Source: Thalassotalea insulae
GTDB taxonomy: Bacteria; Pseudomonadota; Gammaproteobacteria; Enterobacterales; Alteromonadaceae
Assembly: GCF_030161395.1 (NCBI RefSeq)
Contig: NZ_BSST01000001.1
Coordinates: 4,030,001-4,094,000, forward strand
DNA: 64,000 nt
Direction of reading: 5' to 3'
The notes below the pieces were generated by a model. That model searched no databases. It was not told the origin of the DNA and was given only the letters and a program-made list of their open reading frames with translations. This document shows positions 30,970 through 39,592 of this stretch, one piece after another. Position numbers and translations under genes: made by a program. Position 1 is the stretch's first letter; every line of letters begins with the position of its first letter.

Positions 30970-32391
30970 TTAAGCTACTTCAACAGGCTTCAGACTTCCG
31001 TCTTTAGCAGCAATCGTTTTAAACATGTTGTAAGCCATCAAGATAAAGCCTGCAACGACTAAGACACCACCAACAAAACGGATAAAGTAGAACGGATAAG
31101 AAGCTGTTAAACTTTCGACAAAGCTGTAAGTTAAGGTACCGTCAGTATTAACAGCACGCCACATTAAGCCTTGCATTACCCCTGAAATCCACATTGCTAC
31201 TATGTATAACACGATACCGGCTGTGTGCATCCAAAAGTGAATATTAATTAAACGAATACTGTACATGCGACCTTGGTTGAATAACACCGGAATTAAGTGA
31301 TACATGGCACCGATAGACACCATAGCAACCCAGCCCAATGCACCAGAGTGTACGTGACCAATAGTCCAGTCAGTGTAGTGAGATAAAGCATTCACTGATT
31401 TAATCGCCATCATCGGACCTTCAAAGGTCGACATACCGTAGAAAGATAAAGAGACGATTAAGAAACGTAAAATTGGGTCATGGCGAAGTTTATGCCATGC
31501 GCCTGATAAGGTCATGATACCGTTAATCATACCACCCCAAGATGGTAAGAATAATACCACTGACATTACCATACCTAAGCTTTGTGCCCAATCAGGAAGA
31601 GCCGTGTAGTGTAAGTGATGTGGACCTGCCCAAATATATAAAGAAACTAACGCCCAGAAGTGAACGATAGATAAACGATACGAGTATACCGGACGTTCTG
31701 CTTGTTTTGGTACGAAGTAGTACATCATACCTAGGAAACCTGCGGTTAATAAGAAACCTACCGCATTATGGCCATACCACCATTGCATCATGGCATCGAT
31801 AGCCCCTGAATATAATGAGTATGATTTCATCATAGAAACAGGGATCGCCATACTGTTACCTATGTGTAAGACAGCAACAGTAATAATAAAGCCACCAAAG
31901 AACCAGTTAGCCACGTAAATATGTGAAGTTTTACGCTTGACAATCGTGCCAAAAAACACGATGGCATAACAGACCCAGACAACAGCAATCAAAATATCGA
32001 TTGGCCATTCAAGCTCTGCATACTCTTTACTTGTTGTGTAACCTAAAGGAAGAGTTATTGCCGCTAATACGATGACTAGCTGCCATCCCCAAAAGGTGAT
32101 GTTAGCCAGCGAGCCACCAAACAATGCTGTTTTACACGTTCGTTGAACAACATAATAAGAAGTAGCAAATAAAGCACTGGTACCAAATGCAAAGATCACA
32201 GCATTGGTATGAAGTGGACGAAGACGGGAATATGTCAGCCAGGGTGTTTCAAAGTTTAATGCTGGCCAAATTAATTGTGCAGCAATAATAACACCTACTA
32301 GCGTACCAACGATTCCCCAGATAACTGTCATGACGGTAAACTTACGTACCACATCGAAGTTATATGACGGCTGATCAAGCGTTGTTGTCAT
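30970..32391 (-). CDS. ccoN: cbb3 cytochrome c oxidase catalytic subunit CcoN
   Basis: A 473-residue, 12-helix heme-copper oxidase subunit I of the C family, the oxygen-reducing proton pump. Landmarks: RLRPLHTNAVIFAFG (heme b His), WWYGHNAVGFLLTAGFLGMMYYFVPK (active-site helix with Cu ligand His and the Tyr-bearing region), GPHHLHYTALPDWAQ (two Cu ligands) and HVHSGALGWVAM near the C-terminal heme ligands. First gene of ccoNOQP. An FNR-like site lies about 177 bases upstream, fitting induction at low oxygen. Confidence 0.97.
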   Translation of the reverse strand: MTTTLDQPSYNFDVVRKFTVMTVIWGIVGTLVGVIIAAQLIWPALNFETPWLTYSRLRPLHTNAVIFAFGTSALFATSYYVVQRTCKTALFGGSLANITFWGWQLVIVLAAITLPLGYTTSKEYAELEWPIDILIAVVWVCYAIVFFGTIVKRKTSHIYVANWFFGGFIITVAVLHIGNSMAIPVSMMKSYSLYSGAIDAMMQWWYGHNAVGFLLTAGFLGMMYYFVPKQAERPVYSYRLSIVHFWALVSLYIWAGPHHLHYTALPDWAQSLGMVMSVVLFLPSWGGMINGIMTLSGAWHKLRHDPILRFLIVSLSFYGMSTFEGPMMAIKSVNALSHYTDWTIGHVHSGALGWVAMVSIGAMYHLIPVLFNQGRMYSIRLINIHFWMHTAGIVLYIVAMWISGVMQGLMWRAVNTDGTLTYSFVESLTASYPFYFIRFVGGVLVVAGFILMAYNMFKTIAAKDGSLKPVEVA

Positions 32392-32561
32392 TTTTATTGG
32401 TTCCGTTAACTAAGTTAGTTTGGCTATTGTTAAATATGTTAACAATGAGCGTATTTCTATATTTTGATATCAGGGTGTGAATTTATCACGTAAAACTCGT
32501 GTACAGCCTAAGATCAGCGGCAATTTTAACTTCCGAGGATAAGGTAAATCAACTCAAAAAC

Positions 32562-32575
32562 ATGATTTAAATCAA
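32562..32575 (-). promoter_or_regulatory. FNR/Anr-type box upstream of ccoN
   Basis: On the - strand TTGATTTAAATCAT, 13 of 14 positions of the FNR consensus TTGATnnnnATCAA. It lies in the 410-base gap 32392-32801, pointing to ccoN. cbb3 operons are commonly FNR/Anr-activated. The rest of the gap is AT-rich; ATTGTTAA/TTAACAAT (32426-32446) is a further small inverted repeat nearer ccoN. Confidence 0.75.
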
Positions 32576-32747
32576 CAAAAAAAGAAATCCATAAAAGTTG
32601 TAAGGAATTAAATTCCATTATCGTCTGTTTTATGTACTAAAGCTGTACAAAATACCTCTAAAAAGGTAGTACATAGAATTTATTTAGGCGAATTTATTAA
32701 ATATAAAGAAGTAGATAAAACTACCAATAAAGTGGCAGCATAATAAA

Positions 32748-32767
32748 ACGGCACAAAGAAGTGCCGT
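32748..32767 (-). terminator. terminator after the porin gene
   Basis: ACGGCAC (32748-32754), loop, GTGCCGT (32761-32767), followed on the - strand by TTTTATTAT. It lies 35 bases past the porin stop at 32802. Confidence 0.8.
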
Positions 32768-32801
32768 GATGAGGTTAAAGTGCTATTAGCAAAATCAGTT
32801 G

Positions 32802-33992
32802 TTACCAATAAAATTGAACTCTAAAAGTAAGAGCAGATCCGTCGATTGAGTCACTATTGTGAGTCAAACGCCCATAATCTATCTCGGCATGGGTATAGTT
32901 TACGGATAAGCGAGTATATTGAGTGGCAAAATAGTTAATACCTGAAGTGAGTATGCGGGCTGTAGAGCCATACTGATTGTCAAGAAAATCAACACTTTCA
33001 TAACGGCTAAACAATTCCCAGGCACCCGATAATTGGTTGGGGGTAATACCTAAAAAAGTGCCCGAGGCGAGATCATAAGGGCGATAATCTGGCGTTAAAA
33101 AGTAGCTGGCTTGAAGGTAATAGCTGGTAAATTCATGATTGTTCCTATTATTAACACCAGTAAACTTCGCTAGTTGATATTCCCCACTTAACTGCAGTTG
33201 CCGATACTGATATGAGGCTTCAATGTTATAAACACGGCTACTTTTGGCAAAAAATTCGCCAGTGGTGATAGATTTTACACTGGTTGCATGAACACTTGCC
33301 CTGTCTTGTGCAAGAAATATCGTCTTTTCGTCTAGCTGTCGGACGCTCGCTGCTAACCCCAAGTGTAGTAATTGATTATTTAACTGTATCGGAAGATAGC
33401 TCACCCGGCCCGTTATCGCGTAGTTATTATCGGTTGGGGTCGAAGCAATATCGTAAACACCGAGCTGATAGGCATAGTTTTTCTGGTGTCCTGCAATGCT
33501 TACTCCTAATTCGCGATCACCGGCAAAATGTGAGTTTCCCGTTACCGGTCTTTCAATGGCTGAATTAAATTTTGAGCTATTGGAACTTTCTAAACCAAAA
33601 GGCTCTGCGTGCTTGCCCAGGTAAATATCAAACGCGTTAAAACCAGCATATTTGATATAGGTATTGCTGTTGGTCGCGCCATTTTGATTAAAGTTAGTTT
33701 GAAAGCGGTACTGCCAATCATGGTATTTACCCTTTAAATATATACGAGAACGCCGGATTTCACTGCCTGAACCGTTTTTATTGGTAACACCAGCATACGC
33801 CGCATCGTGCCAGAAGGCGTAATCAACCATGAGCCGGCCATTGATACGAAAATAGAAATCATGGCTGTTAAGTGATAGTCCTGCCTGATTATTAATATCA
33901 ATATCTTGCGTGCTGGAAGCTACATGCTCGGCAAAAATGGAAGAAGAGAAGGTTAACCATAGTAAGCTACAGGCGAGCTTTGTTTTTGTCAT
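32802..33992 (-). CDS. OprP/OprO-family phosphate-selective-type porin
   Basis: About 396 residues with a Sec signal peptide ending IFAEH. Start at 33992 preferred (MTKTKLACSLL); an ATG four codons upstream is equally possible since neither has a clear ribosome-binding site. The mature part begins with FYFRINGRLMVDYAFWHD, then RRSRIYLKGKYHDWQYRFQTNF and GFNAFDIYLGKHAEPFGLE, typical of the phosphate-selective porin family. It ends in an aromatic residue (QFYW), as outer-membrane barrels do. Forms a trimeric channel in the outer membrane in relatives; substrate not certain. Divergent from nothing; LysR lies upstream on the same strand. Confidence 0.88.
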   Translation of the reverse strand: MTKTKLACSLLWLTFSSSIFAEHVASSTQDIDINNQAGLSLNSHDFYFRINGRLMVDYAFWHDAAYAGVTNKNGSGSEIRRSRIYLKGKYHDWQYRFQTNFNQNGATNSNTYIKYAGFNAFDIYLGKHAEPFGLESSNSSKFNSAIERPVTGNSHFAGDRELGVSIAGHQKNYAYQLGVYDIASTPTDNNYAITGRVSYLPIQLNNQLLHLGLAASVRQLDEKTIFLAQDRASVHATSVKSITTGEFFAKSSRVYNIEASYQYRQLQLSGEYQLAKFTGVNNRNNHEFTSYYLQASYFLTPDYRPYDLASGTFLGITPNQLSGAWELFSRYESVDFLDNQYGSTARILTSGINYFATQYTRLSVNYTHAEIDYGRLTHNSDSIDGSALTFRVQFYW

Positions 33993-34098
33993 TATATATA
34001 CCATTTATCTGAATTCGTTGATAAATGCTATAGTAAACTTTTCTATAAACTTGATAATTAGCTAGTTTTGAAAAACTATATTTCCTTAAAAGAGATAA

Positions 34099-34995
34099 TT
34101 AGTCGAATAATGAGGCAGTAAAAGCAATAAAGCGATCGAGTTTTGCAGAGGTCTCTCTGCGTTGTTGATAAACCGCATAGCGTTTGCGTGAACTTTGCTG
34201 CCAATTAGGCAGAATATGCACCAAATTGCCGGCTTTAATTTCACTATCCACCATATATTGATATAAATTGGCAATCCCCAAGCCATTTTTTGCAGCCATC
34301 AACAGTGCATAATAATTATTACTGCTAAAACAGGCATCTGGCTGAATAGTAAATAGTTGTTGCTGATAATAAAGTGACCAGTCAGGCTTTATTTGCGGCC
34401 CTTGGTAAACCAGTAACTGGTGTGAACTAAGCTGTTCAGGACTGTTTAGCAAACCGTATTGTTTGAGATATTCAGGCGAAGCCACTAGTTTTTGTTGATG
34501 TTGGCCTAACTGCACAGAATATAAAGGGGAGGTAGCGGGTAGCTCAACCGAGCGAATCGCGATATCAAACCCTTGCTCAGTGATATCAACTAGATGTTCA
34601 TTTAGCACTAAATCAAGTTGTACTTTAGGATAGGCTTTTTTGAATGTATGTAATTTTGGCGCAATGAAGAACTGGCCTAACGCTGATGGCATAGTAATAC
34701 GGAGTAAACCTGAAGCTTCCGTTGTCTGATTCTTGATATTTTCTTCCAATGACTGAAGTTGTCCCAGCATTAATTTAGCTGTGTTCAAATACTGGCGGCC
34801 ACTATCGGTTAAGCTTTGGTTGCGAGTGGTGCGGTTTAATAATTTTGCTTGTAAACTGTTTTCAAGTTGATGCACCGCTTTACTGACGGAAGAAGTGGTC
34901 ATTCCTAAACTTTTGGCTGCCTGAGTAAAGGAACCATTATTGGCGACTTCATGGAAGACTTTCATTAAATGAAACTTATCGTTTTCACGGCGCAT
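34099..34995 (-). CDS. LysR-family transcriptional regulator
   Basis: 298 residues. Start at 34995 chosen because GGAAAT lies before it and the HTH then begins close to the N-terminus; an ATG at 35007 is the alternative. The winged HTH has GSFTQAAKSLGMTTSSVSKAVHQLENSLQAKLLNRTTR (about residues 20-57). The effector domain of the CrgA-like group starts GLLRITMPSALGQFFIAPKL. It is divergently transcribed from the metallo-beta-lactamase gene across about 310 bases, so it may regulate that gene; this is inference from layout. Confidence 0.92.
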   Translation of the reverse strand: MRRENDKFHLMKVFHEVANNGSFTQAAKSLGMTTSSVSKAVHQLENSLQAKLLNRTTRNQSLTDSGRQYLNTAKLMLGQLQSLEENIKNQTTEASGLLRITMPSALGQFFIAPKLHTFKKAYPKVQLDLVLNEHLVDITEQGFDIAIRSVELPATSPLYSVQLGQHQQKLVASPEYLKQYGLLNSPEQLSSHQLLVYQGPQIKPDWSLYYQQQLFTIQPDACFSSNNYYALLMAAKNGLGIANLYQYMVDSEIKAGNLVHILPNWQQSSRKRYAVYQQRRETSAKLDRFIAFTASLFD

Positions 34996-35304
34996 AATTA
35001 TTTCCATAAAAGATATAGATTCGCTTTATTTTGAAAGATTATATCTACTGTGTAAAGAAATAAGGCAGTAGAGCTAAGGAAGAAAATACTGATGAGCAAT
35101 AAAAATGTAAATTGTTATTAACGTAAATATCTTTAGCTAAAAAACTATGACAAAATAAATCGTTATTTTATAAGAGTTATTTTAGAGGTTGTTGATCTTT
35201 TAGTTTAGTCTCTGCGATAGGTTAATGATAAACAGCTGCAAACGCTCATATCATATTCAGGTGATAGCTTTCACTCAATTAATATATATCAGGTAGGTAG
35301 ATTG

Positions 35305-36051
35305 GTGACAAACACTGTAATAAAAGCTCTTTCGACTTTATTCTTCTTGATTATCTTTAATAGCGGAGCGCTGGCGAAAGAGCAGACTCTTGAGATCAGC
35401 CCATTAACAGAGGATGTCTATCAGTTTATTTCTTATTTGACCGTTGAACCGTGGGGACGGGTTGGTGCCTCCGGATTATTGGTGAAAGACGGCTCTGATG
35501 TTTATATGATAGATACACCCTGGACAGAGGGTGATACTCGACAATTAGTTGAATGGATTCAATCCAAAGCTCTTAATTTAAGAGCTGCGGTAGCGACACA
35601 TTTTCATAGAGATGCCAGTGGCGGCATCAAGCTGCTTAATCAGTTAAATATTCCGACTTATGCTACACAATTAACGAATGAGTTAATGGTTAATGCTGGA
35701 CGGGAAAATGCTAATCATCAGATTGATACCGAGGTATTTCAGTTATTAAAAGATCGTATTGAGGTCTTTTATCCTGGCGCAGGTCACAGTCAGGACAATA
35801 TTGTGGTGTGGTTATCCAAGGAGCAGATGTTATTTGGTGGCTGCTTAGTGAGAAGTCTTGGAGCGAAAACTATGGGGAATATTGCGGATGCCTCGATTGA
35901 AGACTGGGCTGGTTCGATTGAGCATATTTTGCAGCGCTACTCAAATATTAAGCAAGTTATTCCCGGTCATGGCCAGGTAGGCAGTATTGAATTATTGCTA
36001 CACACCAAATCATTAGCGACTATGGCTAAACAAAAACTTGCTATAGAGTGA
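35305..36051 (+). CDS. subclass-B1-type metallo-beta-lactamase
   Basis: 248 residues from a GTG at 35305 (AGG seven bases upstream; a TTG at 35302 is also possible). Sec signal peptide ending ALAKE. All six B1 zinc ligands are visible: H99, H101 and D103 in THFHRDASGG, H161 in GAGHSQDN, C180 in FGGCLVRSLGAKTMGN and H222 in IPGHGQ. The length and the CLVRSLGAKTMGNIADAS segment match true B1 enzymes rather than glyoxalase-like relatives. It should hydrolyse beta-lactams in the periplasm. It is chromosomal, next to a divergent LysR gene and not in a cassette. Activity is untested. Confidence 0.88.
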   Translation: MTNTVIKALSTLFFLIIFNSGALAKEQTLEISPLTEDVYQFISYLTVEPWGRVGASGLLVKDGSDVYMIDTPWTEGDTRQLVEWIQSKALNLRAAVATHFHRDASGGIKLLNQLNIPTYATQLTNELMVNAGRENANHQIDTEVFQLLKDRIEVFYPGAGHSQDNIVVWLSKEQMLFGGCLVRSLGAKTMGNIADASIEDWAGSIEHILQRYSNIKQVIPGHGQVGSIELLLHTKSLATMAKQKLAIE

Positions 36052-36136
36052 AAATTTACATTTCAGTAATGAGTATTAAAGGTAAGCTTGTTATTATCGG
36101 CGTCTACGCCTTAATTGTTCGTTTTGCTTAAAACTT

Positions 36137-36598
36137 ATGTTTTTTAATATCCCAATAAACATCGTTAAGTTATTTATTGTAAGCAGTTTTCTGTTTGCTG
36201 GCTGTTCGCCAGCGCCAAAGCTTGCATCAAGCTATGTGTCGCCACAGTGCATAAACGGGCAAAGTCAGTGCCAGTTTGACTCGACGTTTGGTCAATTCCA
36301 TTTGCTGTTTAATGTTGATAAGGTCACCGGTGAACAAGAATTTCAGATCATTATTCAAGGCGATGGCTTACCTGATAACCTGACAGTAAATGCCTATTTA
36401 GAAGGAAAAAGTATGTATATGGGGAAAATCCCACTATTTTTTCGCTATGACGCACAGCAGCATCATTATGTCAGCGATGCGATCTTAGGCAGTTGTAGCG
36501 AGCCGAAAATGATCTGGCAACTGGTGTTGACCTTAGCCGATGCAGCCAATAACAAATCGCAAACATTTTTTACCGATTTTCAAAGTTACCGTTCGTAA
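36137..36598 (+). CDS. putative lipoprotein (153 aa)
   Basis: A signal peptide with lipobox LFAGC precedes a small beta-rich domain: QCQFDSTFGQFHLLFNVDKVTGEQEFQIIIQG, then LEGKSMYMGKIPLFF, then LGSCSEPKMIWQLVLTL. Three further Cys residues could give one disulfide. The pattern recalls small periplasmic lipoproteins found beside heme-copper or metal genes, but no family is certain. It follows the beta-lactamase gene by 85 bases on the same strand. Confidence 0.7.
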   Translation: MFFNIPINIVKLFIVSSFLFAGCSPAPKLASSYVSPQCINGQSQCQFDSTFGQFHLLFNVDKVTGEQEFQIIIQGDGLPDNLTVNAYLEGKSMYMGKIPLFFRYDAQQHHYVSDAILGSCSEPKMIWQLVLTLADAANNKSQTFFTDFQSYRS

Positions 36599-36759
36599 CG
36601 TCTTGTAAAATAAAAACATTTTATGTAACGCGTAACTTTTTGTTCCGCAAATCTGCTTTATAGGTGAACTTCAGCAGAGATTAATATTGCTTTGAGTAGC
36701 GCAATATCTAAACTACTGTAAATCTATGTAAATATTATTGTTGAGCTTAGTGATAGCGC

Positions 36760-36793
36760 ATAATATATGAGGTAGCGTAACCTCATATATTAT
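36760..36793. promoter_or_regulatory. perfect 14-bp inverted repeat in front of the RND efflux operon
   Basis: ATAATATATGAGGT (36760-36773), six-base spacer AGCGTA, ACCTCATATATTAT (36780-36793). It ends 26 bases before the ATG of the outer-membrane factor gene. No T run follows, so it is more likely an operator or an RNA hairpin in the leader than a terminator. No regulator gene of the TetR or MarR type is adjacent. Confidence 0.55.
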
Positions 36794-36819
36794 CTACTTA
36801 AATAGATTAACAATAATAA

Positions 36820-38283
36820 ATGAATACTAGATTAATAAAAACATGTGTGATGCATAGCGTAGCTTTTGTTATATTAAGCTCGCTATATGGCTGTGCAAGC
36901 CCCAGTTATCAAAGCCAGGCCATGGAGCAATTGACGGTACCTGAGCATTGGCAGTCAGCTCATCAGCTTGACTCATCAACGTCAGCAAAAGATAACACCT
37001 CATGGCTGGCAACATTAAACGATGATCAGTTATCTGAATTGGTCTTACTAGCGTTAGCCAATAATCGTCAGTTACAGGCAAAATTGGCAACGTTAAAAAT
37101 TGCTGAGCAACAAGCGATTGTTTCTGGGGCGGCTAAATTCCCTGAGCTTTCTCTTAGTCAGGGAAATGGGCGAAAAAAATTAGTTAAAGATAACGGCGTG
37201 CAATATCAAACCAGTGCCGATATTAATTTAACCTTGTCATATGAATTGGATGTCTGGGGCAAACTTTCAGATCAGCAGCATCAGGCGAAACTGGATTTAC
37301 TTGCTGCTCAAAATACGTATCTGCAAGCTAAACAGCAATTAACAGCAGATGTTGCAAAAAGCTGGTTTAATTTGATTGAAGCGCAACAATTATTAGCGCT
37401 TTATCAGAAACGAGCGGATAATTTAAGCAATAATCTGGCAATGATCCAATCTTCCTATCGCTTAGGGCTAACAGATGCACTCGATGTTTATTTAACACAA
37501 AATAATGTTAACAGCGAATTAGCACGAGTTGCATCACAACAACAACAGGTATTAGCGAGTAAAAGGGCATTAGAGTTGCTAATAGGCGAATACCCTCAAG
37601 CAAGTATTAACGCAAAACAACGGTTACCTGAAATAAACAATCATATTGCCACTGGCTTGCCTGCACAATTGTTAACGCAACGGGCGGATCTTGTTGCTTC
37701 TTGGTATCAATTATTGGTACTTGATGCTGGCGTTGCTATTGCTCATAAACAACGTTTTCCCCGCTTTGCTTTAACCACTTCAGCCGGCGATAGCTCAGAC
37801 CAGTTATCTGAGCTGTTATCTGGAAATACCATCGCCTGGTCATTGCTGGGTAATATTACTATGCCGTTGTTTAGCGGTGGCAAATTGGCTGCTCAGGAAC
37901 AACAGGCGAAATTAAAACTAGTGCAAAAAGAACAGCTGTATCTTGAACAGTTGTTTCAAGCGTTTGCCGAGGTTGAAAACACCGTTGATAATCATGCAAG
38001 TTTAACTCAGCGTTACCGTTATCTGTTAGAGGCTCAAGAAAACGCTAAGCAGGCAGAGAAACTGTCTTTTGATCAGTATCTGCGTGGCTTAGTACAATAT
38101 ACGACGGTATTAGAGTCGCAACGGCGCTCGTTCGATGCGCAAACCTCAGTGATCCATTTAAAAAATCAGTTATTACAAAATCGAATCGATATACACCTTG
38201 CCTTAGGCGGGGATTTTGTTACCGCCGAGGATGAGCTTGAACCTAAGCTTGCTGTTTCTTCTATGACATTAATTAGTGAATAG
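36820..38283 (+). CDS. outer-membrane efflux lipoprotein (TolC/NodT family)
   Basis: 487 residues with a lipobox LYGC. Two outer-membrane-efflux repeats follow (about residues 60-240 and 270-460) with the typical SWLATLNDDQLSELVLLALANNRQLQ start, LSYELDVWGKLSDQ and NLIEAQQLL. It forms the outer-membrane channel of the tripartite pump with the next two gene products. Its 3' end overlaps the adaptor gene. The inverted repeat at 36760-36793 lies just upstream. Confidence 0.93.
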   Translation: MNTRLIKTCVMHSVAFVILSSLYGCASPSYQSQAMEQLTVPEHWQSAHQLDSSTSAKDNTSWLATLNDDQLSELVLLALANNRQLQAKLATLKIAEQQAIVSGAAKFPELSLSQGNGRKKLVKDNGVQYQTSADINLTLSYELDVWGKLSDQQHQAKLDLLAAQNTYLQAKQQLTADVAKSWFNLIEAQQLLALYQKRADNLSNNLAMIQSSYRLGLTDALDVYLTQNNVNSELARVASQQQQVLASKRALELLIGEYPQASINAKQRLPEINNHIATGLPAQLLTQRADLVASWYQLLVLDAGVAIAHKQRFPRFALTTSAGDSSDQLSELLSGNTIAWSLLGNITMPLFSGGKLAAQEQQAKLKLVQKEQLYLEQLFQAFAEVENTVDNHASLTQRYRYLLEAQENAKQAEKLSFDQYLRGLVQYTTVLESQRRSFDAQTSVIHLKNQLLQNRIDIHLALGGDFVTAEDELEPKLAVSSMTLISE

Positions 38284-39592
38284 AACTATGTTAGTAAATA
38301 TTTTTTCCCGTTATAAAAAATTGTTATTGCCAGTTATTATTTTAATTGCTGCGATTGTACTTTACTTGTTGATCCTGTCGAATCCGCCAGTGGCAAAGCG
38401 AGGTCGCCCAAATAGTGCACCGCAAATTAATGTTGATGTTAAAACCCTCGCCATTGAAAACTATGCTGTTAACATTGAAAGCTATGGCACAATAAAACCC
38501 CGCACGCAGAGTGTGTTATTGCCACAAGTTTCAGGGCAGATTATTGCTATCAGTGATAAGTTTCAGGCTGGTGCCTTTTTTGATAAAGGTGATGTCCTGA
38601 TTGAACTTGATGATCGCGATTTAAAAGTCGAAGTCAAAATTGCTCAGGCAAATTTATTCAGTGCCAAGCAGGCATTAAGTGAAGAGCAAGCCCGAGTAGA
38701 GCAGGCAAAACAAGACTGGCAGCGTCTTGGCGGTAATGGTCAAGCCCCTGACTTAGTGTTAAGAAAGCCTCAATTGTTGGCCGCACAGGCAAAACTTTAC
38801 TCGGCGCAGGCCAGTTTGGATAAAGCACAGTTAGCATTAGAGCGTAGTAAAATTAAAGCACCTTATACCGGACGTATTTTGTCGAAAGACGTTGATTTAG
38901 GTCAGGTGATCTCCCCCAGCACCCGTTTAGCTGAAATATATGCCGTCGATTATGTCGAAATAAGATTACCACTAAAAAACAAAGATTTGCCTTATATCAG
39001 TTTGCCTGAAACCAATCGTTTTGCTCAAGCGATTAATGATAGTGAGCCACAGGTGACAATTTTTTCTGATTTGGTTAAGCAACAGTCATGGCAAGGTAAG
39101 GTTGTGCGCACTGAAGGGGCGTTTGATCAAACTTCACAGCAACTGTTTGTGGTTGCGCAAATAGATGATCCATATGGCCATCAGGCAAATCAAGGACTGC
39201 CGTTAAAAATAGGCCAGTATGTGACCGCAAAAATTGCCGGTAATGATGTCACCGATGCGATTGTTATCCCTAATAAAACCATTTATCAGGGCACTTACGT
39301 CTATATCGTTGAAAATGGGGTGTTAAAGCGTCTTGATGTTACTATTGCCTGGCAAAATAAGGACGTTGCCATTATTGAATCTGGATTATCTGTTGGTCAG
39401 CAACTGGTGTTAACGCCATTAGGTCAGGTTACCTCGGGAACTTCAGTAGCAATTAATAGCATTGATGGCAGGAAAGTAGGAGGAGATAAACAGCGCCGTG
39501 GTCAAAAGAGCAAAAATCCAGATGGACAACCCGATAAAGCTATGGCCAAACCTGTCGCGGCAGGACGAGTTAAAAAGGAGAGTCACTCATGA
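38276..39592 (+). CDS. RND efflux periplasmic adaptor (membrane fusion protein)
   Basis: Up to 438 residues. A GTG at 38276 overlaps the upstream gene; an ATG at 38288 (MLVNIFSRYKKLLL) is the alternative, and neither has a strong ribosome-binding site. One N-terminal membrane anchor (about 15-33) is followed by a lipoyl-like half (VLLPQVSGQIIAISDKFQAGAFFDKGDVLIELDDRD), a coiled-coil hairpin, the second lipoyl half KIKAPYTGRILSKDVDLGQ and the beta-barrel. The C-terminal tail is Lys/Gln-rich. It bridges the channel and the pump. Confidence 0.92.
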   Translation: MNRTMLVNIFSRYKKLLLPVIILIAAIVLYLLILSNPPVAKRGRPNSAPQINVDVKTLAIENYAVNIESYGTIKPRTQSVLLPQVSGQIIAISDKFQAGAFFDKGDVLIELDDRDLKVEVKIAQANLFSAKQALSEEQARVEQAKQDWQRLGGNGQAPDLVLRKPQLLAAQAKLYSAQASLDKAQLALERSKIKAPYTGRILSKDVDLGQVISPSTRLAEIYAVDYVEIRLPLKNKDLPYISLPETNRFAQAINDSEPQVTIFSDLVKQQSWQGKVVRTEGAFDQTSQQLFVVAQIDDPYGHQANQGLPLKIGQYVTAKIAGNDVTDAIVIPNKTIYQGTYVYIVENGVLKRLDVTIAWQNKDVAIIESGLSVGQQLVLTPLGQVTSGTSVAINSIDGRKVGGDKQRRGQKSKNPDGQPDKAMAKPVAAGRVKKESHS

